Below, piece by piece: positions 1 to 6,136 of a stretch of DNA of 8,055 nt. Below the pieces are notes generated by a model. It was not told where the DNA came from. It was given only the letters and a program-made list of their open reading frames with translations, and did no database searches. A program made the translations under genes and the position numbers. How positions within the stretch are numbered: position 1 is the first letter of the stretch; each line of letters begins with the position of its first letter. Origin of the DNA: JBCCSZ01 sp039199225 (GTDB lineage: Bacteria > Bacteroidota > Bacteroidia > Chitinophagales > Saprospiraceae); assembly GCA_039199225.1 (NCBI GenBank), contig JBCCSZ010000342.1:1-8055 (forward strand), given 5' to 3'.

Positions 1-1488
1 AAGGCTCAAATGCACTCTTGTGGAACAAGTATCCAAACACAGCAAGAGGCGCTGGAAAGACTCAGCCACAATCGCGCTGCCTTTGCCCATATCGCTACTC
101 CTCGTGATGAGATTACATACGTGCCAGTCCAAGTACACGTAGTAACCGAGTCTGATGGAGATGGAGCGGCACCGCTATCGGAAGTTATCGAAATGATGTG
201 TCTGCTCAATGACGAATTCATTCCTGTCGATGTACAGTTTTACATGGTCGGTCCCATCCGGACCTTTGCAAACGATCAGGTATACAGCTCACCCAATACC
301 AGTGCTGGTACTTCTGCCATCCTTTCCCGGAAGGTCAACAATGCCATGAACATCTTTATTTGTGGAAACATTGGCTCCGGCCCGCAAGGAACAGTCATCC
401 AGGCTTATTACCAGGGACCGGCTTTTCTCAATGATTTCATTGTTGTGAATCAGACCTTCTTGACGGATGAGGGAGTTGTACCTCACGAAGCTGGTCACTT
501 TTTTACTTTAGCGCATCCATTTTTTGGTTGGGAGTCCAGCAGTTGGACAGATGCTGAATTTGGTGGGAAGCCAGTTGGGCGACTGGCGCCGGACCGTCGG
601 ACCTTGAATGAAAAGGCGGACAGTAGCAATTGCGCCCTTGCGGCTGACCGCATTTGTGATACGCCACCGGACTATCTTTTCGCAAGAGTTCCCGGACAAG
701 GGTGTGGCGAGTTTCGAGGCGATGCGCTTGATCCGGATAGCATGGCTGTCGATCCGATGGAAGTCAACATGATGAGTTATTTTGACAATTGCCGAGATTG
801 GATATTTACCGATGACCAAATTGAGGCGATGCGTTCGGATTTACTGTTTAGCAATACGCGTGCTTACCTGCGTACGAACTACATTCCCAAAATGGATGAG
901 ATTCCAAATAAGGTGGAACTGATTTCACCTGCTGAGGATGAGGTGACGGAAGGATACAACATCATTCCATTCAAATGGCGTTCGGTTCCCGGTGCTGATT
1001 TGTACATACTCGAAGTCAGCGAAGTTGTGAACTTTCTGACGCGTACTCGTCAATACGTCACCAGTGATACCAGTTTTGTAATTGAGGAGGATTTTCGCAG
1101 AAGAAGACCACACTACTGGCGTGTGACCCCTTACCACGAGGGCAATTTTTGTGTTGGACCATCCGAAACCGTTTCTTTTCGAACAGGCTCTGGCTTGGTT
1201 AATGTCAACGAAATCGACGAGGTCAATACCTGGTCCGTCAGACCGAATCCTCTGAGGAGTGGCCAGGAGTTATTGTTGCAGTTGCATGCAGACCGAGCTT
1301 TTACTGCCGACGTTCAACTGTACAGTCTCGATGGGCGCTTGATTCATGCGGTCAATGGCCTGCGCTTCAATGCTGGCAACAACCAGCAAAACCTTTCTTT
1401 CGGGGCGCTCAGTGGTGGACTCTACATGCTCAGTGTCCGCTCGGTAGATGGTGTGTTGAACAAGCGGGTGGTGGTCCTGGGCCGATAG
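1..1488 (+). CDS. Secreted M43/pappalysin-like zinc metalloprotease with T9SS C-terminal domain (5' partial)
   Basis: The frame is open from the first base of the window, and no signal peptide follows the first Met (position 10), so the true start lies upstream. Counting from that Met, a zinc-protease motif HEAGHFFTLAH occupies residues 159-169 (three His ligands, catalytic Glu160). A Met-turn NMMSY follows at 253-257, the arrangement of metzincins of the M43 pappalysin type. Residues about 300-392 look like a fibronectin-III-like or related beta-sandwich domain. The tail from about 408 to 492 begins with the VRPNP signature and ends in a basic KRVVVLGR stretch, as in type A T9SS sorting domains, so the product is expected to be exported through the outer membrane and released or anchored at the surface. 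The Gly usually found eight residues into the zinc motif is Thr here. Substrate is unknown. The family call is firm; exact subfamily is inferred. Confidence 0.88.
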   Translation, partial: KAQMHSCGTSIQTQQEALERLSHNRAAFAHIATPRDEITYVPVQVHVVTESDGDGAAPLSEVIEMMCLLNDEFIPVDVQFYMVGPIRTFANDQVYSSPNTSAGTSAILSRKVNNAMNIFICGNIGSGPQGTVIQAYYQGPAFLNDFIVVNQTFLTDEGVVPHEAGHFFTLAHPFFGWESSSWTDAEFGGKPVGRLAPDRRTLNEKADSSNCALAADRICDTPPDYLFARVPGQGCGEFRGDALDPDSMAVDPMEVNMMSYFDNCRDWIFTDDQIEAMRSDLLFSNTRAYLRTNYIPKMDEIPNKVELISPAEDEVTEGYNIIPFKWRSVPGADLYILEVSEVVNFLTRTRQYVTSDTSFVIEEDFRRRRPHYWRVTPYHEGNFCVGPSETVSFRTGSGLVNVNEIDEVNTWSVRPNPLRSGQELLLQLHADRAFTADVQLYSLDGRLIHAVNGLRFNAGNNQQNLSFGALSGGLYMLSVRSVDGVLNKRVVVLGR

Positions 1489-1513
1489 CTACTGGCCTAT
1501 TTGAAACCTGACA

Positions 1514-1541
1514 TTTGCTTAGATGGGGGCTTTCATATTTG
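1514..1541 (+). promoter_or_regulatory. Possible Bacteroidota-type promoter for the LamG protein gene
   Basis: CATATTTG at 1534-1541 matches the -7 consensus TAnnTTTG at five of six fixed positions. A TTTG at 1514-1517 could be the -33 element, with a 16-base spacer that is slightly short. It lies 36 bases before the ATG at 1578. Position is suitable but the match is imperfect. Confidence 0.35.
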
Positions 1542-1577
1542 TTTTTATTACATTAAATTGTAAAGTAAAAACTAAGT

Positions 1578-2594
1578 ATGAATACAAAACGTCTACCCAC
1601 CACTCTGTTGTTTCTTTCATTGGCCTTTTTTCAACTGACTGCTCAAACCCTCAATAGTGGCTTGATTGGGCATTATCCATGCACTCAAGAGGACGCTTCC
1701 AAGATGACTTTGGAAGATATTTCCCTTTGGAAAAACCACGGTACGCTCTATGGTAACATAGAACCAGAATTTGACAACAAACGACCAGATCAGGAAATCC
1801 TTGGAGCCGGGCAAAATGCTTGCTTGTTTATTAATGAAGACTATGACCACGGTAAGTTTGATGATCTACAGACTTTTTCGATGTCTTTTTGGTTCATGGA
1901 AATAACGAATAGCAATCTTTGTGTGGATGATTGTACCAGCCTGATGAACATGGAAGATGAAGAGGGGAATCGGTATAATCTGTTTTTTAAGCGGCACAGA
2001 GAATTGTTTTTGACCAACAAAAGCGATGGCATCACCTTGTTCACAGTAGAATCTGAACGCTACAGACGGAATCCTCCGCGTCAGTGGAATCACATTGCAT
2101 TTACGATCGACGCCGTCAGTCAGTTTGCTGAAATTTATGTCAATGGTCGATTGACAGGCCGGGTGGACAATCGCGTCATGTTTGTACCGAAGCAGCCTCG
2201 CATTGGCTTTGGGCTAGACCACGACGGCCAGTATTTCGTAGAGCGATTCTGCATCGACGACATTCGCCTATACGATCGCGTCTTGGCGGCCAGAGAGATC
2301 GCTGAGCTGGCTGGTAATCCGTTGAGTAATACCTCCTCCCCGGTGGTAGATGACAATAAATTGCAGCTTTACCCCAATCCGAGTACTTCGCACGAGATTC
2401 AATGGGAGGGAATACAGTTATCGGATGTTGCGCGTCTGCAAGTGATGGATTTTTCTGGTCGAGTCATCCTTTCCGTAGATAAGCCGACCGATAATCGTTT
2501 GCAATTGCCTGCTCAAGCCAGTGGCAATTTGCTGCTGCATGTGATTCAGAAAGACGGCCTTCGCCACAGCCGTACCTTTTTGCAACTCAAATAA
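1578..2594 (+). CDS. Secreted LamG/concanavalin-like domain protein with T9SS C-terminal domain
   Basis: The ATG at 1578 starts a 338-residue protein with a clear signal peptide: basic MNTKR, a hydrophobic core, and probable cleavage after Ala22, leaving Gln at the mature N terminus as is common in Bacteroidota. Residues about 27-248 have the layout of a LamG/concanavalin-type lectin fold. Signs are FSMSFWF in the first sheet, RQWNHIAFTID with IYVNGRLTG in the middle, and the closing signature DDIRLYDRVL at 227-236, typical of LamG-like (laminin G 3) domains. A linker leads to a T9SS sorting domain from about 262 (LQLYPNPS) to the end. Such proteins sit at or outside the cell surface and often bind glycans or other proteins; no catalytic residues are evident. 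It follows the protease gene by 89 bases on the same strand, and both products would use the same secretion route. The ligand cannot be told from sequence. Confidence 0.88.
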   Translation: MNTKRLPTTLLFLSLAFFQLTAQTLNSGLIGHYPCTQEDASKMTLEDISLWKNHGTLYGNIEPEFDNKRPDQEILGAGQNACLFINEDYDHGKFDDLQTFSMSFWFMEITNSNLCVDDCTSLMNMEDEEGNRYNLFFKRHRELFLTNKSDGITLFTVESERYRRNPPRQWNHIAFTIDAVSQFAEIYVNGRLTGRVDNRVMFVPKQPRIGFGLDHDGQYFVERFCIDDIRLYDRVLAAREIAELAGNPLSNTSSPVVDDNKLQLYPNPSTSHEIQWEGIQLSDVARLQVMDFSGRVILSVDKPTDNRLQLPAQASGNLLLHVIQKDGLRHSRTFLQLK

Positions 2595-2666
2595 ACAATC
2601 CTTATAAATAAAGGCAAGAAAACGGTTTGAATTCACCATTGTCTTGCTAAAAATAACCCACTTGAA

Positions 2667-2712
2667 CCTGCTTCTGGAATTATGTAATTTCGGGGGCAGG
2701 CCATTTTTATTT
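2667..2712 (+). terminator. Strong intrinsic terminator after the LamG protein gene
   Basis: Bases 2667-2700 fold into an uninterrupted 15-pair stem with a four-base loop ATGT. The arms are CCTGCTTCTGGAATT and AATTTCGGGGGCAGG. The stem is followed after three bases by a T-rich run (TTTTTATTT, 2704-2712). Four or five pairs are G-U wobbles that only form in RNA from the + strand; the opposite strand would have A-C mismatches. This makes it a one-way terminator for transcription from the left. It lies 72 bases past the stop at 2594 and just before the sucC promoter. Confidence 0.75.
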
Positions 2713-2727
2713 CCCTCAAAAATGCTG

Positions 2728-2735
2728 TACATTTG
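2728..2735 (+). promoter_or_regulatory. Bacteroidota -7 promoter element upstream of sucC
   Basis: TACATTTG is a perfect match to the TAnnTTTG -7 consensus used by the primary sigma factor of Bacteroidota. It would give a leader of roughly 45 bases before the ATG at 2787. No clean TTTG -33 element is visible 17-21 bases upstream, where the sequence is T-rich (2704-2712) and shared with the terminator tail. Confidence 0.55.
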
Positions 2736-2786
2736 GCCACTGAAAATTGACACACTTTCATTCGTCCATTTAAAGCATCTTTTAAT

Positions 2787-3989
2787 ATGAATTTACACGA
2801 ATATCAGGGAAAAGAACTCCTGAAAAGCTACGGAGTCGCCATCCAAGAAGGCATCGTTGCTACTACGCTCGACGAAGCGGTAGAAGCCTGGCAACAGATG
2901 AAGGAAAAATCTGGTTCCGAAGTGGTTATCGTCAAGGCACAAATACATGCCGGTGGACGTGGTAAAGGCGGTGGCGTAAAGCTTGCCAAGAATTTGGAAG
3001 GTGTAAAAGAACATGCTGGAAACATCTTGGGTATGATGCTCAAAACGCCTCAAACACCCGGAGGTCTGGAAGGTCCTGGCAAATTGGTGCGCAAAGTATT
3101 GATCGCCGAAGATGCTTATGCACCTGATTTTGACGCCTGCAAAGAGTATTACGTTTCCATACTTATGGATCGCGAAAGAAAGTGCAATGTCATTATCTAC
3201 TCCACCCAGGGCGGAATGGACATTGAGGCGGTGGCCGAAGAGACGCCAGAACTGGTACACAAAGAATACATCGATCCACAATTGGGTATGCAGCCTTACC
3301 AAACCCGGAAAATTGCTTTTAACCTGGGCTTGAGTGGGCAGGCTTTCAAGGAGATGACAAAGTTCATCAGCAAGCTGTATCAGGCATTCCTAGGGTCAGA
3401 TGCCAGCCTTTTTGAAATCAACCCTTGTTTACATACTGGCGACGACCGCATCATCGCTGTCGATTGCAAAGTTTCTCTGGATGACAACGCCCTCTTCCGC
3501 CACAAAGCGCTGGCTGAAATGCGCGATACAGACGAAGAGGACCCCATTGAAGTAGAAGCCAAAAGCTACGGTCTCAACTTTGTGAACCTCGACGGAAATG
3601 TTGGTTGCATGGTCAACGGAGCTGGCTTGGCCATGGCTACCATGGACATCATCAAACTGTCTGGCGGCGACCCTGCCAACTTCCTGGACGTAGGAGGTAC
3701 GGCCGATGCCGAGCGGGTCGAAAAAGCTTTCCGCATCATCCTTCGCGACGACCGTGTCAAAGCCATCCTCATCAACATCTTTGGAGGAATCGTCCGCTGC
3801 GATCGCGTCGCACAAGGGGTCGTAGACGCCTACAAAAATATGGGCAACATCAATGTTCCAATCATTGTCCGCCTACAAGGCACCAATGCCGACATCGCCA
3901 AGAAAATCATCGACGAATCCGGCCTAGAGGTACACTCTGCCATCTTGCTACAAGAGGCTGCCGATTTGGTCAAAAAAGTACTTAGTTGA
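2787..3989 (+). CDS. sucC: Succinate-CoA ligase (ADP-forming), beta subunit
   Basis: This is the beta subunit of succinyl-CoA synthetase, the TCA-cycle enzyme that interconverts succinyl-CoA plus ADP (or GDP) and phosphate with succinate, CoA and ATP (or GTP). The start MNLHEYQGKELL is the family's standard N terminus, and 400 residues is close to the usual length (388 in E. coli). The N-terminal ATP-grasp half carries the nucleotide-binding glycine loop AGGRGKGGG at 55-63. Asn212 and Asp226, spaced as the Mg-binding Asn199/Asp213 of E. coli, are present in EINP and VDCKV. The C-terminal ligase half has VNGAGLAMATMD, FLDVGGTA and the conserved GGIVRCDR from 333. The alpha-subunit gene sucD is not adjacent here, so the partner must be encoded elsewhere. 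The frame is intact and codons look native. A perfect -7 element lies upstream and a repeat element begins right after the stop. Confidence 0.97.
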   Translation: MNLHEYQGKELLKSYGVAIQEGIVATTLDEAVEAWQQMKEKSGSEVVIVKAQIHAGGRGKGGGVKLAKNLEGVKEHAGNILGMMLKTPQTPGGLEGPGKLVRKVLIAEDAYAPDFDACKEYYVSILMDRERKCNVIIYSTQGGMDIEAVAEETPELVHKEYIDPQLGMQPYQTRKIAFNLGLSGQAFKEMTKFISKLYQAFLGSDASLFEINPCLHTGDDRIIAVDCKVSLDDNALFRHKALAEMRDTDEEDPIEVEAKSYGLNFVNLDGNVGCMVNGAGLAMATMDIIKLSGGDPANFLDVGGTADAERVEKAFRIILRDDRVKAILINIFGGIVRCDRVAQGVVDAYKNMGNINVPIIVRLQGTNADIAKKIIDESGLEVHSAILLQEAADLVKKVLS

Positions 3990-3993
3990 GGTT

Positions 3994-4041
3994 TTGTGGT
4001 CTTATGATTTAGTGATTCAGTGGTTTGGTGATTTTGTGATT
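3994..4041 (+). repeat. Six tandem degenerate octamers (left arm)
   Basis: Reading in steps of eight from 3994 gives TTGTGGTC, TTATGATT, TAGTGATT, CAGTGGTT, TGGTGATT and TTGTGATT. Positions 3-8 are nearly constant (GTGATT or GTGGTT) and positions 1-2 vary. The array starts four bases after the sucC stop. Confidence 0.8.
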
Positions 4042-4090
4042 TTCCCTTGGGACGTATTATTGCACTATCACCAAACCACCCAATCACCAA

Positions 4091-4182
4091 GGAGCTTTGC
4101 TCCAATCACTCAACCACAAGGAGCTCCGCTCCAATCACCAGCGGCCCTGCCGCCATCACCCAATCACCCACGGCTCCGCCGC
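4091..4182 (+). repeat. Four 13-base mini-hairpin modules separated by octamers
   Basis: Modules lie at 4091-4103 (GGAGC-TTT-GCTCC), 4120-4132 (GGAGC-TCC-GCTCC), 4141-4153 (GCGGC-CCT-GCCGC) and 4170-4182 (ACGGC-TCC-GCCGC). Each has five-base arms and a three-base loop; the last has one mismatched outer pair. The stem sequence changes between the first and second pair of modules while pairing is kept. Spacers are one or two octamers of the AATCACCA type. Confidence 0.8.
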
Positions 4183-4190
4183 CATCACCC

Positions 4191-5417
4191 TTGCAGACCT
4201 TTACCCTACACCAGCTCAACGAATACATCCGCAGAACCATCGCGCTGAACTTGCCCGAGTCGGTGTGGATTCGCTGTGAGATTGTGCAATGTCAATATTC
4301 TCAGGGAGGGCATTACTTTTTGAGCTTGATTGAAAAGGGGGAAGGGGAGACCATCCTGGCCCAGGCCAATGCCATCCTTTGGGCGACTGCTTACCGTCGG
4401 GTCCGGCGTATGCGGGGACGGCAAATCGATCAGTTGTTGAAAGAGGGATTGGAAGTGCTGTTGCGGATCAAGATCGACTACCACGAGCGCTTTGGATTTA
4501 GAATGTTGATTGACGACATTGATCCGGCTTATACCTTGGGTAAATTGGAACAGAGGCGGCAGGAAATCCTGACCAAGTTGGAGGCAGAGGACCTGTTGGA
4601 ACGCAATGCTTCTTTGGCTTTGCCCAGTGTTTTGCAGCGAGTCGCCGTCATCAGTTCCGGACAGGCGGCGGGGTACCATGATTTCCAGGAGCAACTGCGC
4701 AACAATCCTTACAATTATCAATTCGAGACAACGCTTTTTCCGGCTGCTATGCAAGGCGAGCGCACCAGCGAGGAGGTCGTCTTGCGGCTGCGCCAAATTG
4801 CGGGAAGGGCTGCTGCCTTCGATGCGCTCGTTATTATCCGCGGTGGTGGCGCACGTCTAGACCTCATCGCCTTTGACGATTTGGAGATTTGCCGAGCGGT
4901 GGCTAAGTGTCCGTTACCTGTATTGACGGGGATTGGTCACGAGGTTGACGAAACGGTCATGGATATGGTGGCTCATGCTTCTTTGAAAACGCCGACGGCT
5001 GTAGCCGACTTTGTGTTGCAGCACAACGTTCAATTTGAGGGTCGGTTGATGCAGATTGGTCAATTTATCCAGCAATACAGCACCCAGCGTTTTTATGAAC
5101 ACCATCGGCGTTTGGATGGCGCCGAGCAAGTTCTCCGGATGAGTGGCCGCCATTTGGTTCAGCAGGCCGAACGGCAATTGGATCGTTTGGAGAGCCTGGT
5201 AGCTCCACTGAGTCAGCGCCGCCTAAGCGATGCGGCCAGGCAGTTGGATCACTTGGAGCAACTGGTAGAATGGATCGGTCCCGAGGCGACGCTCAAAAGG
5301 GGATACAGCATCCTGGAATCGGACGGAGAGATCATCCGTTCTGCAGCGCAATTGGCAAAAGGCCGTCGATTCAAGGCGCGCTTGCAGGATGGCGAAATCG
5401 AAGGGGAGGTATTATAA
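4191..5417 (+). CDS. xseA: Exodeoxyribonuclease VII large subunit
   Basis: XseA is the catalytic subunit of exonuclease VII, which degrades single-stranded DNA from both ends to short oligonucleotides in repair. The frame is open from a TTG at 4047, but the residues from there to 4190 only translate the repeat element (Pro, Ser, Thr-rich). I place the start at the in-frame TTG at 4191, giving QTFTLHQLNEYIRR, the usual beginning of the family, and a 408-residue protein. Residues about 1-100 form the OB-fold DNA-binding domain. The catalytic domain has a Gly-rich RGGG at 217-220 and the family signature GIGHEVDETVMDMVA followed by TPT, with His250, Asp253, Asp258 and TPT at 267-269. A Gln/Leu/Arg-rich coiled-coil region follows, and the end has the family's LKRGYSIL motif. 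The xseB gene follows directly. No ATG or clear ribosome site supports the start, so it is the uncertain part. Confidence 0.93.
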   Translation: MQTFTLHQLNEYIRRTIALNLPESVWIRCEIVQCQYSQGGHYFLSLIEKGEGETILAQANAILWATAYRRVRRMRGRQIDQLLKEGLEVLLRIKIDYHERFGFRMLIDDIDPAYTLGKLEQRRQEILTKLEAEDLLERNASLALPSVLQRVAVISSGQAAGYHDFQEQLRNNPYNYQFETTLFPAAMQGERTSEEVVLRLRQIAGRAAAFDALVIIRGGGARLDLIAFDDLEICRAVAKCPLPVLTGIGHEVDETVMDMVAHASLKTPTAVADFVLQHNVQFEGRLMQIGQFIQQYSTQRFYEHHRRLDGAEQVLRMSGRHLVQQAERQLDRLESLVAPLSQRRLSDAARQLDHLEQLVEWIGPEATLKRGYSILESDGEIIRSAAQLAKGRRFKARLQDGEIEGEVL

Positions 5418-5419
5418 GT

Positions 5420-5449
5420 TTTGTTTGTTCCGGCACTTGCCTATCTTTG
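5420..5449 (+). promoter_or_regulatory. Consensus Bacteroidota promoter for xseB
   Basis: TTTG at 5420-5423 (-33) and TATCTTTG at 5442-5449 (-7, perfect TAnnTTTG) are separated by 18 bases, the spacing expected for the Bacteroidota primary sigma factor. It begins three bases after the xseA stop codon (5415-5417) and leaves a very short leader before the ATG at 5469. Confidence 0.6.
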
Positions 5450-5468
5450 CCCTCCAAATATTTTTTAC

Positions 5469-5675
5469 ATGGCCAAACGCAAAAGTGATCCTGCCTCTTA
5501 TGAAAATGCGCTTTCTGAGCTGGAAGCGATCGTCTACTCTCTACAAGAATCCAATGTACAAATCGATGTATTAAGTGCTAAGGCCAAGCGGGCGGCGATG
5601 CTGATTAAGTATTGCCGTCAAAAGCTTCGCTCCACCGAAAAAGAGCTGAACGATTTGTTTGAGGAGGACGACTAG
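5469..5675 (+). CDS. xseB: Exodeoxyribonuclease VII small subunit
   Basis: This 68-residue protein is the small, non-catalytic subunit of exonuclease VII; several copies bind the coiled coil of one XseA. The sequence SYENALSELEAIVYSLQ, then a helical segment ending in YCRQKLRSTEKELNDLF, follows the family pattern of two amphipathic helices with an acidic end (EEDD). The ATG at 5469 is chosen because MAKRKSDPASYENAL fits the family start. The frame is also open from a TTG at 5421, but that would translate the promoter region and add 16 unlikely residues. It lies 51 bases after the xseA stop, so the two subunits can be co-transcribed, with an additional promoter just ahead. It converges with the membrane-protein gene on the other strand, 12 bases away. 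Confidence 0.92.
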   Translation: MAKRKSDPASYENALSELEAIVYSLQESNVQIDVLSAKAKRAAMLIKYCRQKLRSTEKELNDLFEEDD

Positions 5676-5687
5676 GGGAATGCTCAA

Positions 5688-6122
5688 TCAAAGAACCACG
5701 ACTAAGTAAACGACAATTGCTGCTCGCAATGACCACAGAAAAGTGCGAATCCAGTTGGTGTTGACCAAGCGTTTGATCTTGTGGCGATCGTACGCTTGGC
5801 TGAGACTTTGGTGCAGTGGGACTTGAATCAAAAAGGTAGACAACCAAACACCGGCCAGTGCTGCCAGTGAGACAATCAGCAGTTGAAATCCGAGACCTGC
5901 CCAGATAGGGGTCAACAGCAGACCTACACCCGAGCCCAATTCTGCCAGCATTACCGGAGCTACGACCCATCCGGTGCGTAGGGTATGTTGTCGTTCGTAT
6001 GAAATAAAATTGGTCGGCTCAATTTCTGCCATCAAGGGATAGTGGACAACCTGCACAAACCAGATCAAACCGAACATATAAAGACTAGACAGTAAATGAA
6101 CGATGAGTAGGATCGTTGCCAT
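5688..6122 (-). CDS. Small four-helix integral membrane protein, uncharacterised
   Basis: The 144-residue product starts at the ATG (complement of 6120-6122). Four hydrophobic segments are visible at about residues 3-25, 51-73, 75-99 and 127-144, so it should sit in the inner membrane. Polar and charged residues lie in or beside the helices. These are Trp21, Gln24 and the HYP at 27-29 after helix 1, Pro56 and Glu61 in helix 2, QVPLH at 100-104 after helix 3, and NTNWIRTFLWSLR at 121-133 leading into helix 4. The layout, especially the N-W-x-R-x-x-x-W stretch, resembles small four-helix families such as DUF1772 (anthrone-oxygenase-like), but I cannot assign it firmly and propose no reaction. 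It lies 14 bases downstream of the propeller lipoprotein gene on the same strand, suggesting co-transcription. The stop is 12 bases from the convergent xseB stop. Confidence 0.82.
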   Translation of the reverse strand: MATILLIVHLLSSLYMFGLIWFVQVVHYPLMAEIEPTNFISYERQHTLRTGWVVAPVMLAELGSGVGLLLTPIWAGLGFQLLIVSLAALAGVWLSTFLIQVPLHQSLSQAYDRHKIKRLVNTNWIRTFLWSLRAAIVVYLVVVL

Positions 6123-6136
6123 AAGAGGGTATTGGA

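Larger units (their letters stand above)
3994..4190 (+). repeat. Modular octamer/mini-hairpin element filling the sucC-xseA gap
   Basis: This composite element occupies nearly all of the space between the sucC stop (3989) and the likely xseA start (4191). Left arm, 3994-4041: six tandem 8-base units of consensus NNGTGATT or NNGTGGTT. Centre, 4042-4066: 25 unrelated bases. Right arm, 4067-4190: octamers in the reverse orientation (consensus AATCACCA/AACCACCA) interleaved with four 13-base hairpin modules in the order 8-8-8-13-8-8-13-8-13-8-8-13-8. All junctions fall exactly on the 8- or 13-base grid. The arms contain a perfect 13-base inverted match (GTGGTTTGGTGAT at 4020-4032 with 4067-4079), extending to 20 of 23 matches over 4010-4032 and 4067-4089. 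I do not recognise a named family. It may be a dispersed intergenic repeat, and as RNA it could act as a processing, stability or attenuation element. Confidence 0.85.

Noticed and set aside
1479..1500. GGCC...GGCC palindrome spanning the protease stop codon as a terminator.
   Set aside because: The stem is four or five pairs and no T-run follows.
2614..2647. GCAAGA and TCTTGC inverted repeat after the LamG gene as a terminator.
   Set aside because: The stem is only six pairs with a 22-base loop and no T-run. The structure at 2667-2712 is far better.
2747..2774. TTGACA with a 16-base spacer to TTTAAA, resembling an E. coli sigma-70 promoter ahead of sucC.
   Set aside because: Bacteroidota primary sigma factors use TTTG/TAnnTTTG, and a perfect -7 element lies just upstream at 2728-2735.
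3799..3806. GCGATCGC, identical to the cyanobacterial HIP1 octamer.
   Set aside because: It is a single copy lying in codons for the conserved Cys-Asp-Arg of the SucC GGIVRCDR motif, so coincidence is the best explanation.
3994..4248. A second open frame running through the repeat element as a small Pro/Ser/His-rich protein.
   Set aside because: It only translates repeat modules and then an out-of-frame part of xseA. No start context or family resemblance supports it.
5686..5702. AATCAAAG and AACCACGA near the xseB stop, resembling two octamers of the repeat element.
   Set aside because: There are only two imperfect units with no hairpin module, and they lie in the last codons of the membrane protein gene.
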